Shown here: positions 27,259-35,566 of the stretch, in pieces
How the letters are laid out: the number at the start of each line of letters is the position of its first letter
Numbering within the stretch: the first letter of the stretch is position 1
Origin: Paenibacillus sp. E222
Lineage (GTDB): Bacteria > Bacillota > Bacilli > Paenibacillales > Paenibacillaceae
NCBI RefSeq assembly: GCF_013401555.1
Contig: NZ_CP058552.1
Location: 3,410,001 to 3,474,000 of the forward strand
Length of the DNA: 64,000 nucleotides
Direction of reading: 5' to 3'
The notes under the pieces: generated by a model
Told to the model about the DNA's origin: nothing
The model's input: the letters and a program-made list of their open reading frames with translations, nothing else
Databases searched by the model: none
Position numbers and translations under genes: made by a program

Positions 27259-27309
27259 CCGAGACAGAACGGGGTTCATTTGGTACACTGGAAGTTGTGA
27301 GGTGAGAAG

Positions 27310-28203
27310 ATGGAACCGTTTATTTTGGATAAGGAAATACGGTCGGGAAGCCAGAACTCAAATGAGGGTCCTGACCCGTTGTTACTATATGTAGAGCCGT
27401 GGAAATTGCAGTTTAAGCATATGAAAGCCGGTTTTACGACAAGGCAGGGTGGTGTCGGAAGCACACCTTACGCCAGTCTCAACTGTGCCTATCATGTGGG
27501 TGATGATCCGGCTGACGTGCTGAATAATCGCAAACTTGTGGCTGAAAAGCTGGGTTTCCCTTTGGAATCCTGGACATGTGGAGAACAGGTACATGGTAAA
27601 CATGTCGCTGTAATCACGGCTGAAGATCGGGGTAAAGGTTTGCTGGATCGACAGTCTGCGTTACAGGATACGGATGGGTTAGTCACTAATGTACCTGGTG
27701 TGCTGCTGACTTCCTTTTATGCAGATTGTGTACCCCTTTATTTCTATGACCCCGTACAACAAGCGGTGGGGCTTGCTCATGCCGGATGGAAAGGTACAGT
27801 TGCTGGTATAGCCGAATCGATGGTCGAAAAGATGGAGCAGGAATATGGAAGTCGCAGACAGGATATCCATGCTGCAATAGGTCCCTCCATTGGGGATTGC
27901 TGTTATGAAGTGGATGAAGCGGTTATGCAGCATGTACGGGTTTGGCTGGACCACTCCTCGGGTAATGATGAATACAAGAACTCTGCATCTAATTCAGTAT
28001 ATCGACCTGCCGGAAATGGCAAAACGATGTTAAACTTGAAAGAATGCAATCGACACATTATGATGAAAGCAGGAATATTGCCGGATCATATCGAATGTAC
28101 AACTTGGTGTACAAGCTGCAATCCCGAGCTATTTTTCTCTTATCGTAAAGAAAATGGCATTACCGGGAGAATGGCGAGCTGGATTGGGCTGGAAGAGAGG
28201 TGA
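27310..28203 (+). CDS. pgeF: PgeF/YlmD-family peptidoglycan editing factor (multicopper polyphenol oxidoreductase superfamily)
   Basis: 297-residue member of the YfiH/LACC1 family. Known members act as purine nucleoside enzymes, and the E. coli one also prevents wrong amino acids entering the wall (PgeF). The metal-binding pattern is visible: His in EQVHGKH (residue 95), Cys in YADCVPLYF (140) and His in AHAGWKG (157). GAGGTGAG precedes the ATG. Its place beside ylmC, yggS and sepF matches the ylm cluster, where it is called ylmD. The actual substrate here is not shown by the sequence. Confidence 0.9.
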   Translation: MEPFILDKEIRSGSQNSNEGPDPLLLYVEPWKLQFKHMKAGFTTRQGGVGSTPYASLNCAYHVGDDPADVLNNRKLVAEKLGFPLESWTCGEQVHGKHVAVITAEDRGKGLLDRQSALQDTDGLVTNVPGVLLTSFYADCVPLYFYDPVQQAVGLAHAGWKGTVAGIAESMVEKMEQEYGSRRQDIHAAIGPSIGDCCYEVDEAVMQHVRVWLDHSSGNDEYKNSASNSVYRPAGNGKTMLNLKECNRHIMMKAGILPDHIECTTWCTSCNPELFFSYRKENGITGRMASWIGLEER

Positions 28204-28209
28204 CCCTCT

Positions 28210-28911
28210 GTGTCATTGGAGGAGCGTATACAACTGGTAAATCAGAAGATCGAAGCAGCGTGTCAGCGCAGTGGCCGTCAACGTGAAGATGTGAATGTGA
28301 TTGCTGTCACGAAATACGTCTCACTTGAAACAACTGGAGCTGTGCTGGACCACGGTCTTGAGCATATTGGCGAAAACCGCTGGCAGGATGCACAAGCGAA
28401 ATGGGAAGCATTCGGTCAGCAGGGAACCTGGCATTTTATCGGTCATTTACAGACGAATAAGGTGAAGGACGTCATCGGTAAATTCCGTTACATACATTCA
28501 CTGGATCGTTTGTCCCTGGCCAAGGAGTTGGATAAAAAGGCGGCGTCTCTTGGCATCCAGGTGGAAACACTATTGCAGGTGAATATTTCGGGTGAAGAGA
28601 GCAAGTTTGGCTTGCAGCCTGAACAGGCGAGTTCCTTTTTGCGCGAAATCAGTTCGTTCAACAACCTGAAGGTCATCGGCCTGATGACCATGGCACCCCA
28701 TGAGGAAGATCCGGAGCTTACACGTCCCGTATTCCGCGGACTGGGTGAGCTTAGAGACCATTTGAATGGACAAGCTTTGACAGCGGAGCCATTGACCGAG
28801 TTGTCGATGGGCATGTCCAATGATTTTGAAGTGGCGATTGAAGAAGGGGCAACCTGGGTTCGGCTTGGATCGATTCTCGTAGGAAAAGAGGAGGGTTCGC
28901 AATGGGCGTAA
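28210..28911 (+). CDS. yggS: YggS-family pyridoxal phosphate homeostasis protein
   Basis: Non-catalytic PLP-binding TIM-barrel protein that buffers free pyridoxal phosphate. The 233-residue protein has the PLP lysine in IAVTKYVS (Lys35) and the family blocks GENRWQDAQAK, WHFIGHLQTNK and the C-terminal SMGMSNDFEVAIEEGATWVRLG. It starts at a GTG six bases after pgeF and overlaps sepF by ten bases, so expression is tightly coupled. It is ylmE in B. subtilis. Confidence 0.93.
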   Translation: MSLEERIQLVNQKIEAACQRSGRQREDVNVIAVTKYVSLETTGAVLDHGLEHIGENRWQDAQAKWEAFGQQGTWHFIGHLQTNKVKDVIGKFRYIHSLDRLSLAKELDKKAASLGIQVETLLQVNISGEESKFGLQPEQASSFLREISSFNNLKVIGLMTMAPHEEDPELTRPVFRGLGELRDHLNGQALTAEPLTELSMGMSNDFEVAIEEGATWVRLGSILVGKEEGSQWA

Positions 28912-29369
28912 TGAATAAGTTTATGAATTTCCTCGGACTTCAGGAAGAGGAAGAGATTGTGGAACGTGAGCGTATGGCGGCACAAGAGGAACATGATCCT
29001 GATCAACAGGAAGCTGAAACCTCAAGTCTCGATAAACGTAGAAACCAAAGGGGTAATAATGTGGTGAGCATTCATTCCCAGAAAAATGTTAAAGTCGTCC
29101 TTTATGAACCGCGTTCTTATGACGAAGCACAGGAGATTGCTGATCATCTGCGCTCCCATCGTACCGTTGTCGTTAACCTGCAGAGGGTGCGTCAGGATCA
29201 GGCACTGCGCGTCATTGATTTCTTGAGTGGCACAGTGTATGCACTGGGCGGCGGTATTTCAAAAATTGGCGGCAACATTTTTCTCTGTACGCCAGACACG
29301 GTTGAAATTCAGGGTTCAATTACGGAAATACTGGCTGACAGCGAGCAAGATTATAACAGAATGAGGTGA
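28902..29369 (+). CDS. sepF: Cell division protein SepF
   Basis: Membrane-anchoring partner of FtsZ, partly redundant with FtsA in B. subtilis. The 155-residue protein starts with the amphipathic membrane-binding helix MNKFMNFLGL. An acidic, glutamine-rich linker leads to the globular domain VKVVLYEPRSYDEAQ through FLSGTVYALGGGISKIGGNIF, which forms rings and binds the FtsZ tail. The ATG at 28902 follows GAGGAGGG inside the end of yggS. A second ATG three codons on is also possible. Confidence 0.94.
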   Translation: MGVMNKFMNFLGLQEEEEIVERERMAAQEEHDPDQQEAETSSLDKRRNQRGNNVVSIHSQKNVKVVLYEPRSYDEAQEIADHLRSHRTVVVNLQRVRQDQALRVIDFLSGTVYALGGGISKIGGNIFLCTPDTVEIQGSITEILADSEQDYNRMR

Positions 29370-29376
29370 GCCACTT

Positions 29377-29646
29377 TTGTATCAGATTGAAAGCGTGTTG
29401 TACACGGTATACCAGATTTACTTTTACATGGTCATTGTCTACATATTGATGTCATGGCTTCCCAACGCACGGGAGAGCTTCATCGGTGAATGGCTAGGTA
29501 AGTTTGTGGAACCATATTTAAGACCTTTCCGCCGATTTATTCCGCCTTTGTTCGGTGTGTTGGATATTTCACCGATTGTGGCGCTGATCGTTCTTCAACT
29601 TGCGCTTAATGGGCTGATCTCCATCCTCCGATACTTTGTTTATTAA
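29377..29646 (+). CDS. YggT-family membrane protein (YlmG)
   Basis: 89-residue protein with two hydrophobic segments, at about 8-28 and 64-86, flanking the conserved family stretch FVEPYLRPFRRFIPPLFGVLDISPIVALI. YggT/YlmG proteins are widespread next to division genes. Their plant relatives affect nucleoid and thylakoid organisation, but the bacterial role is unsettled. It starts at a TTG at 29377 behind GAGGTGAG, eight bases after sepF. Confidence 0.9.
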   Translation: MYQIESVLYTVYQIYFYMVIVYILMSWLPNARESFIGEWLGKFVEPYLRPFRRFIPPLFGVLDISPIVALIVLQLALNGLISILRYFVY

Positions 29647-29662
29647 GGTAGGGTGAACATAG

Positions 29663-30445
29663 ATGAGCGGTGAAATTTACGAGCATTTTAGTCATGATGA
29701 GCGGGATTTTGTGGATAAAGCCTCAGACTGGGTTGAACGGGCAAGTAAGTATCATGACATAAAGCTAACTGACTTTCTTGATCCCAGACAGGTCTTTATT
29801 TTACAAACACTTGTGAACCGTCGAGATGATGTACAGATTCGTCTGGATGGTGGTTATGAAGCAGCTGAACGTAAGCGTGCGCTGATTGCACCGGATTATC
29901 GATATCTGGACGATGAAGATATGGGTATGCAGGTGATGAGCATTACGTCTGACGATCAGAAAATCAAAGAGCTGGAGCATGGGGACTATATGGGTGCCCT
30001 GCTCGGGCTTGGCATGAAGCGTGGCAAGATCGGTGATATTCAAGTGCTGGAGGACGGGTGCCATACGGTGGTGGCGTCGGAAACCGGCGCTTTTTTATCG
30101 CTTCAACTGAATCAGGTGCACCGGGTACATGTGTTTACGGAGCTGTTGGCACTGGATCAGCTGAAATGGTCCGAGAGCAAACTGGAGACGATGGACATTA
30201 CTGTGGCTTCCCTGCGTTTGGATGGCATCTGTGCAGATGTGTATCGGCTTAGTCGCAGTAAAGTTCTCGTTCCGATCAAGGCTGGCCGCTGTCGTGTGAA
30301 TTGGAAGGTGGAGGAAGATCCGTCCAAAGCGCTGAAGGCGGGAGATGTGGTATCCATTCAAGGATTTGGTCGATTCAAGGTGATGGAACAGGATGGGTTG
30401 ACCAAAAAGGGACGCTGCCGCGTAAAAATCGGCAAATTTGCCTAA
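29663..30445 (+). CDS. ylmH: S4-domain RNA-binding protein YlmH
   Basis: 260-residue RNA-binding protein. The C-terminal S4 domain runs from about residue 180 (LRLDGICADVYRLSRSK) to the end (RFKVMEQDGLTKKGRCRVKIGKF), preceded by a YlmH-type alpha/beta domain. YlmH has been linked to rescue of stalled ribosomes and is regularly encoded between yggT and divIVA, as here. The ATG at 29663 is preceded by GGTAGGGTGA. Confidence 0.92.
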   Translation: MSGEIYEHFSHDERDFVDKASDWVERASKYHDIKLTDFLDPRQVFILQTLVNRRDDVQIRLDGGYEAAERKRALIAPDYRYLDDEDMGMQVMSITSDDQKIKELEHGDYMGALLGLGMKRGKIGDIQVLEDGCHTVVASETGAFLSLQLNQVHRVHVFTELLALDQLKWSESKLETMDITVASLRLDGICADVYRLSRSKVLVPIKAGRCRVNWKVEEDPSKALKAGDVVSIQGFGRFKVMEQDGLTKKGRCRVKIGKFA

Positions 30446-30686
30446 GTGTGTTGCAGGAAAACCCGCTTTCTTGTCGAAATGTTTAAGGTAAAGGTGCAAA
30501 AAACATTCGGTGTTTCCGATATACATTAAAGTGCAAAGGTTGATATGACCGCCAAAGGATCAAAGTCTGATCCTGCATTCCGTATTCTTGCCAGGATTGG
30601 GCATCACAAATACGGCCCCTTGGGTGGAACCCATATGCTGCAAACCTTCTCAGTCCGGGAAGGAACTTTAACAGGAGGTGGACAGC

Positions 30687-31196
30687 ATGCCATTAACGCC
30701 GCTGGACATACACAACAAGGAATTTTCCCGACGCTTGCGCGGGTATGACGAGGATGAGGTCAATGAATTCCTGGATCAAGTCATCAAAGATTACGAAGGC
30801 GTCATTCGCGAAAACAAAGAGCTGAGCAATCAGTTGCTGTCCGTTCAGGAGAAGCTTGATCATTTTGCAACGATTGAAGAGACGCTGAGCAAAACGATCA
30901 TCATTGCGCAGGAAGCTGCGGATGATGTGAAGAACAATGCGAAAAAAGAAGCACAGTTGATCGTGAAGGAAGCCGAGAAAAATGCGGACCGGATCGTAAA
31001 CGAATCTTTGTCTAAATCACGCAAAATTGCTTTGGAAGTCGAAGAGCTGAAAAAGCAGGCGTCCATCTATCGTGCCCGTTTCCGTACACTTGTGGAAGCA
31101 CAGCTTGAATTGTTGACTCAGGATGGTTGGGAAGCGCTGGAGAGCCGGGAGCAGGAAGTCCGTGACCGTGAGCGGGAAATGAAGGAAATTTATTAG
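30687..31196 (+). CDS. divIVA: Cell division initiation protein DivIVA
   Basis: Coiled-coil protein that senses negative membrane curvature and organises poles and septa. The 169-residue protein starts MPLTPLDIHNKEFSRRLRGYD, with the exposed Phe and Arg used for membrane contact, followed by a long heptad coiled coil from about 30 to 150. The ATG at 30687 is preceded by AGGAGGTGG; the TTG three codons upstream is not needed. The 240-base gap before it holds a perfect TGTCGAA Spo0A-box core (30472-30478). Confidence 0.94.
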   Translation: MPLTPLDIHNKEFSRRLRGYDEDEVNEFLDQVIKDYEGVIRENKELSNQLLSVQEKLDHFATIEETLSKTIIIAQEAADDVKNNAKKEAQLIVKEAEKNADRIVNESLSKSRKIALEVEELKKQASIYRARFRTLVEAQLELLTQDGWEALESREQEVRDREREMKEIY

Positions 31197-31209
31197 TCTA
31201 TCCGCCTGG

Positions 31210-31238
31210 TTGACTTTTGCCTGTAAAGAGGCTATAAC
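31210..31238 (+). promoter_or_regulatory. Sigma-A promoter of the ileS T-box transcript
   Basis: TTGACT (31210-31215) and TATAAC (31233-31238) are exactly 17 bases apart, 14 bases after the divIVA stop and just upstream of the T-box leader. Confidence 0.75.
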
Positions 31239-31244
31239 TATATT

Positions 31245-31565
31245 CATAATGAATAGTGATTCCATGACGGGTTCAGTACGTTATGATCTCATCCCTCAGA
31301 GAGTTGGCGTCTGGTGCAAGCCAATGGATGAGTTATAGCCGAATATCTCCCCGGAGAAGTGACGCTGAAGCGGTGAAGGATTGGCCGTGTGTAAGCGAAA
31401 CCGTGAGCCGAACGTTATATCGGCACCCTGCTGTAGTTAAGCGGGGCATAAGCGCTGTTGATGACAGAGCATACCCAATTTACATTGGATGTGGTTTGTG
31501 ATGAACAGAATTAGGGTGGTAACGCGAGCATAACCTCGTCCCTTTCCAGGGATGAGGTTTTTTTG
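31245..31565 (+). promoter_or_regulatory. T-box riboswitch controlling ileS
   Basis: The leader ends with the T-box core AGGGTGGTAACGCGAG (31513-31528), which pairs with the free tRNA acceptor end. A terminator hairpin follows: AACCTCGTCCCT (31532-31543) with AGGGATGAGGTT (31548-31559) and a T-run to 31564. The 5' part can fold into Stem I. An AUC isoleucine codon at 31345-31347, in GAATATCTC on its 3' side, is the likely specifier and agrees with the downstream gene. Uncharged isoleucine tRNA should favour the antiterminator and read-through. The start at 31245 is inferred from the promoter. Confidence 0.92.
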
Positions 31566-31583
31566 TGTCCAAAAAAAGCAGCA

Positions 31584-31992
31584 AACGTACATGAGGCCCG
31601 AAGGTGCCTCAAGGAGAGAGCCCGATGCCGGAGGAGCGAAAGCGTCCGGCACCGGGGTTTCGCTAAGGCGAACGTACATGAGGCCCGAAGGGACCTCAAG
31701 GAGAGAGCCCGCCGCCGGAGGAGCGAAAGCGTCCGGCACCGGGGTTTCGCTAAGGCGAACGTACATGAGGCCCGAAGGGACCTCAAGGAGAGAGCCCGCC
31801 GCCGGAGGAGCGAAGCGCCCGGCACCGGGTTTCGCTAAGGCGAACGTGCATGAGGCCCGAAGGACCTCAAGGAGAGAGCCCAGCGCCGGAGGAGCGAAGC
31901 GCCCGGCACCGGGTTTCGCTAAGGCGAACGTACATGAGGCCCGAAGGGACCTCAAGGAGAGAGCCCGCCGCCGGAGGAGCGAAGCGTGCGGC
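31584..31992. repeat. Five-copy tandem repeat array (84-87 bp units) between T-box and ileS
   Basis: Copies begin with AACGTACATGAGGCCCGAAG or a close variant at 31584, 31671, 31758, 31843 and 31927. Lengths are 87, 87, 85, 84 and a truncated 66 bases. Each full unit can form three hairpins: GAGGCCC with GGG-A-CCTC around a GAA loop; GCCGGA...TCCGGC around an inner GC-GAAA-GC tetraloop; and TTCGC-TAAG-GCGAA across the unit junction. Base differences between copies keep the first stem (GTGCCTC in copy 1, GGACCTC in copy 2). The array is much richer in GC than its surroundings. It lies after the T-box terminator, so it would be transcribed as ileS leader only on read-through. Confidence 0.93.
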
Positions 31993-32011
31993 AACTCCCT
32001 TCTCGCGGTAA

Positions 32012-32052
32012 GGCCCTGCGGCGTTCCCGAAGGGGACAGCCGCAAGAGGGCC
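32012..32052. repeat. Long GC-rich hairpin just after the tandem array
   Basis: GGCCCT-GCGGC-GTTCCC (32012-32028) folds back on GGGGAC-AGCCGC-AAGAGGGCC (32032-32052) around a GAA loop. The CCCGAAGGGG apex is shared with the first hairpin of the tandem units, which suggests a related origin. Confidence 0.7.
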
Positions 32053-32142
32053 GACTCCACCATACACACCCTCGCCAACGCCGCCGCAGTGCCCGCCAAA
32101 GACAACCCATTCCGGGTGTCCAGAGGGCGGAGCGCCTATGGG

Positions 32143-32174
32143 GTCCCCCTTGGTAAGGGGGATTTAGGGGGATT
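32143..32174. repeat. GTCCCCCTTGG...GGGGGATT dispersed-type palindromic repeat
   Basis: TCCCCCTT, GGTA, then AAGGGGGA forms a perfect short palindrome followed by a direct GGGGGATT echo. From memory, very similar pieces are scattered between genes in many unrelated bacteria, but that was not checked here. It ends 57 bases before ileS. Confidence 0.6.
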
Positions 32175-32230
32175 GAAACGCTTTTTGTGGACGGTCCACA
32201 ATTTAACCAAAGAAAGGGAAGATGATCATC

Positions 32231-35200
32231 ATGCAACGAGTTGACGTCAAAGAGAAAGCACGCGCCAGAGAACTACGCGTGTTAAACAAATGGAAAACGG
32301 AGAATACATTCAAAAGATCCATCGAAAACCGCGAAGGCAAGCCAAACTTTGTATTTTACGAGGGACCGCCTACAGCCAACGGTAAACCGCATATCGGTCA
32401 CGTACTGGGCCGAGTAATCAAGGATTTCGTGGGACGTTATAACACGATGAAAGGTTACCGCGTTGTTCGTAAAGCAGGCTGGGATACACATGGTCTGCCT
32501 GTAGAATTGGGTGTTCAGAAAAAGCTGGGCATCTCCCACAAGTGGGAAATCGAAGATTATGGCGTAGAGAAATTCATTAACGAATGTAAAGCGAGCGTGT
32601 TCGAATACGAACAACAATGGCGCGATCTGACCGAAGGTATTGGTTACTGGACAGACATGAATAATCCGTATATCACACTCGACAACAATTACATCGAAAG
32701 TGTGTGGAACATTCTGGCGACGATTCATGAAAAGGGTCTGCTGTATCGTGGTCACCGTGTGAGTCCGTACTGTCCGTCTTGTCAGACTACACTTAGCTCC
32801 CATGAGGTAGCGCAAGGGTACAAAGACGTGAAAGACCTCAGTGCTACAGCCAAATTCAAGCTGGATGACAGCGGCGAATTCGTGCTTGCCTGGACAACAA
32901 CGCCTTGGACATTGCCTTCACATGTTGCGCTTGCCGTGAACCCGGATATGGACTACTCCCGCGTTCGTCAGGACAACGAAGTATATATCATGGCGACTAA
33001 TCTTGTTGAGAAAGTCATGAAGGACGCCAAAGGTGAATATGAAGTCATCGGTGCCCTGAAAGGTTCTGACCTGGTTGGCAAAACGTATGATCCTCCGTTC
33101 AACTACGTGCAGGCTGAGAAAGCAAACATCATCCTGGGCGCAGGCTTTGTAACTGATGCAAGTGGTACAGGGATTGTACACATGGCACCTGCACATGGTG
33201 AAGATGACTATCGTGTATGTCGTGAGAATGGCATCAGCTTTGTGAATATGGTGGACTTGGAAGGCAAGTTTGTGCCGCAGGTAACTGATTTTGCCGGACG
33301 TTTTGTTAAGGATTGCGATATTGATATCGTAAGATACCTGTCGGAAAAAGGGCGTTTGTTCAGCAAAGAAAAATATGAGCACAGCTACCCATTCTGCTGG
33401 CGTTGTGATACACCACTTCTGTACTATGCAATGGACAGCTGGTTTATCCAAACAACAGCAATCAAGGATCAGCTGATCGCCAATAACAGTGAAGTAGACT
33501 GGTACCCGGGCCACGTCCGTGATGGGCGTTTCGGGAAGTTCCTTGAAGATCTCGTGGACTGGAATATCAGCCGTGACCGTTATTGGGGAACGCCACTGAA
33601 CATCTGGGTATGTGAAGAGACGGGTGAACAATTTGCTCCGCATAGCATCGCTGAACTGCGTGCTCGTGCCATTGGCGACGTGCCTGAGAATCTGGAGCTG
33701 CATAAGCCCTATGTAGATGACGTCAAAGTCATGAGCTCTTGTGGTAAATATGAAATGAAACGTACTCCGGAAGTGATCGATGTCTGGTTCGACAGCGGCT
33801 CCATGCCGTTTGCCCAGCAGCACTATCCATTTGAAAATAAAGAAATATTTGAACAGCAATATCCGGCAGACATGATCTGTGAAGGAATTGACCAGACGCG
33901 CGGCTGGTTCTACAGCTTGCTGGCTGTATCTACACTTTTGACAGGCAAAGCACCTTACAAAGCGGTTATGGCAACAGGCCACGTTCTCGATGAGAACGGA
34001 CAGAAGATGTCGAAATCCAAAGGTAACGTTATCGATCCTTGGGAAGTTATTGAAGAATACGGTACAGATGCATTCCGGTGGGCTTTGCTGTCTGACAGCG
34101 CACCATGGAACAGCAAACGTTTCTCCAAAGGCATCGTGGGCGAAGCGAAATCCAAAATGGTGGATACGCTGGTTAACACCCATGCATTCCTGACGCTGTA
34201 TGCTACGATTGATGGATTTGATCCACAGGAGCATCCGTTCAAATTGTCTTCACACAATCTGGACCGCTGGATTTTGTCAAGACTGAACAGCCTGATTCTC
34301 GTTGTAGAAAAAGCGCTGGCTGTTAACGACTATCTGAACTCTTCCAAAGCCATTGAAGCGTTTGTAGATGAGCTCAGTAACTGGTACATCCGTCGTTCCC
34401 GTGACCGTTTCTGGGGCAGCGGATTGACAGAAGACAAACTGGACGCTTACCGTACACTTACCGAGGTGCTGGTGACTACTGCCAAGCTCGTGGCTCCATT
34501 CACACCAATGCTTGCAGAAGATATCTATCTGAACCTGACTACTGGTGAGAGTGTGCATATGGATGATTATCCGGCTGCCAATGAAACGCTGATTGACTTG
34601 AATCTGGAGCAGGATATGGAGACAGCACGCCGAATCGTGGAACTTGCCCGTAATGTCCGTAACGAAACAGGAATCAAGACACGTCAACCGTTGTCCGAAC
34701 TGATCGTTTCTCTGGATAAAGGCTTCGATCTGGCAAGTTATGAAGAGATCATCAAGGATGAGATCAATGTCAAAACGATTCGTACCGAGCATGATGATGC
34801 AGATTTCGTTGATTTCACTTTGAAGCTGAACCTGAAAGTAGCGGGTAAAAAATACGGTAAAAACGTAGGCTTCCTGCAGAACTTCTTCAAGGGAATGTCA
34901 GCAGACGAGACGCGTAAAGTAGTGACAGAAAATCTTCTGAACGTCGTTTCTCCGGAAGGTGAAGAGCTGCAAGTGACGGGTGAAGAACTGCTGGTTGAGA
35001 AACAAGCCAAATCCGGTTTTGCCTCGGCATCCGGCTATGGTCTGACGGTAGCCCTCAATACGGAGATCACAACAGAACTCGAACAGGAAGGCTGGGTCCG
35101 CGAAGTCATTCGTGCAGTTCAAGACACACGGAAGAAGCTGGATCTGCCGATTGAGAAAAGAGTACGTTTGACGCTGGATGTGGACGCTGCTTTACAAGAA

Positions 35201-35329
35201 GCGATTCAGGCCTTCGATCATGTGCTGCGTGAGAATGTGCTCGTTACCGAAGTGACCTTCGGTACGAATGATTCGATGCAACGTATTGAAGCCGGAGGTA
35301 AAGCCATCGGTGTATATATCGAGGGGTAA
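32231..35329 (+). CDS. ileS: Isoleucyl-tRNA synthetase, eukaryote-like type 2
   Basis: Charges tRNA-Ile. The 1032-residue protein has the class I signatures HIGH at 54-57 (in ANGKPHIGHVLG) and KMSKS at about 592-596, plus a CP1 editing domain with the TTTPWTLPS threonine-rich site. Its length and N-terminal wording (YEGPPTANGKPHIGH, KAGWDTHGLPVELGVQKKLG) fit type 2 IleRS. The roughly 920-residue type 1 enzyme found beside divIVA in B. subtilis differs. Type 2 enzymes as a class tolerate mupirocin. I start at the ATG at 32231 because AAAGGGAAG ends nine bases before it; the in-frame ATG at 32222 touches that site. Control is by the T-box. Confidence 0.93.
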   Translation: MQRVDVKEKARARELRVLNKWKTENTFKRSIENREGKPNFVFYEGPPTANGKPHIGHVLGRVIKDFVGRYNTMKGYRVVRKAGWDTHGLPVELGVQKKLGISHKWEIEDYGVEKFINECKASVFEYEQQWRDLTEGIGYWTDMNNPYITLDNNYIESVWNILATIHEKGLLYRGHRVSPYCPSCQTTLSSHEVAQGYKDVKDLSATAKFKLDDSGEFVLAWTTTPWTLPSHVALAVNPDMDYSRVRQDNEVYIMATNLVEKVMKDAKGEYEVIGALKGSDLVGKTYDPPFNYVQAEKANIILGAGFVTDASGTGIVHMAPAHGEDDYRVCRENGISFVNMVDLEGKFVPQVTDFAGRFVKDCDIDIVRYLSEKGRLFSKEKYEHSYPFCWRCDTPLLYYAMDSWFIQTTAIKDQLIANNSEVDWYPGHVRDGRFGKFLEDLVDWNISRDRYWGTPLNIWVCEETGEQFAPHSIAELRARAIGDVPENLELHKPYVDDVKVMSSCGKYEMKRTPEVIDVWFDSGSMPFAQQHYPFENKEIFEQQYPADMICEGIDQTRGWFYSLLAVSTLLTGKAPYKAVMATGHVLDENGQKMSKSKGNVIDPWEVIEEYGTDAFRWALLSDSAPWNSKRFSKGIVGEAKSKMVDTLVNTHAFLTLYATIDGFDPQEHPFKLSSHNLDRWILSRLNSLILVVEKALAVNDYLNSSKAIEAFVDELSNWYIRRSRDRFWGSGLTEDKLDAYRTLTEVLVTTAKLVAPFTPMLAEDIYLNLTTGESVHMDDYPAANETLIDLNLEQDMETARRIVELARNVRNETGIKTRQPLSELIVSLDKGFDLASYEEIIKDEINVKTIRTEHDDADFVDFTLKLNLKVAGKKYGKNVGFLQNFFKGMSADETRKVVTENLLNVVSPEGEELQVTGEELLVEKQAKSGFASASGYGLTVALNTEITTELEQEGWVREVIRAVQDTRKKLDLPIEKRVRLTLDVDAALQEAIQAFDHVLRENVLVTEVTFGTNDSMQRIEAGGKAIGVYIEG

Positions 35330-35446
35330 TACAGTAATTCTCTAATTCTCACGTAAGGCGTTCCTGAAGAAAGGATTGCTTTGTCTGACTTTAACGGGGA
35401 CAGAGTAACTCTATTTCAAATAGGACAGTATATAGAGACAGACATG

Positions 35447-35501
35447 CCAACGAGCCTCAGATGCAGGAGAACAATCCTGTGTCCTGGCTCGTTTGGTTTT
35501 T
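35447..35501 (+). terminator. Rho-independent terminator after ileS
   Basis: AACGAGCC (35449-35456) pairs with GGCTCGTT (35486-35493), an inner AGGA...TCCT adds to the hairpin, and TTTGGTTTTT follows. Confidence 0.75.
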
Positions 35502-35566
35502 CAGCAAATGGGCAATGATTTCTATTGTGCAGACATTCTATATACATCAAAGGAACTGAGTAAATT

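Noticed and set aside
30446..30686. A second T-box or other known riboswitch before divIVA
   Set aside because: There are a few short stems (e.g. GGATCA/TGATCC) but no T-box core, specifier or terminator.
30545..30748. 67-codon frame overlapping the divIVA start
   Set aside because: It lies in the divIVA leader in another frame, has no ribosome site and resembles no protein.
31584..31992. CRISPR array
   Set aside because: The units are contiguous 84-87-base tandem repeats with no unique spacers, and no cas genes are nearby.
31552..32244. Long open frames on both strands through the repeat array (e.g. 230 codons on plus, 222 on minus)
   Set aside because: They exist because the GC-rich repeats lack stop codons. 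Unit lengths of 87, 85 and 84 shift the frame between copies, no ribosome site is present, and the peptides are low-complexity.
32918..34234. 438-codon minus-strand frame inside ileS
   Set aside because: It is antisense to a conserved synthetase and its composition is that of a shadow frame.
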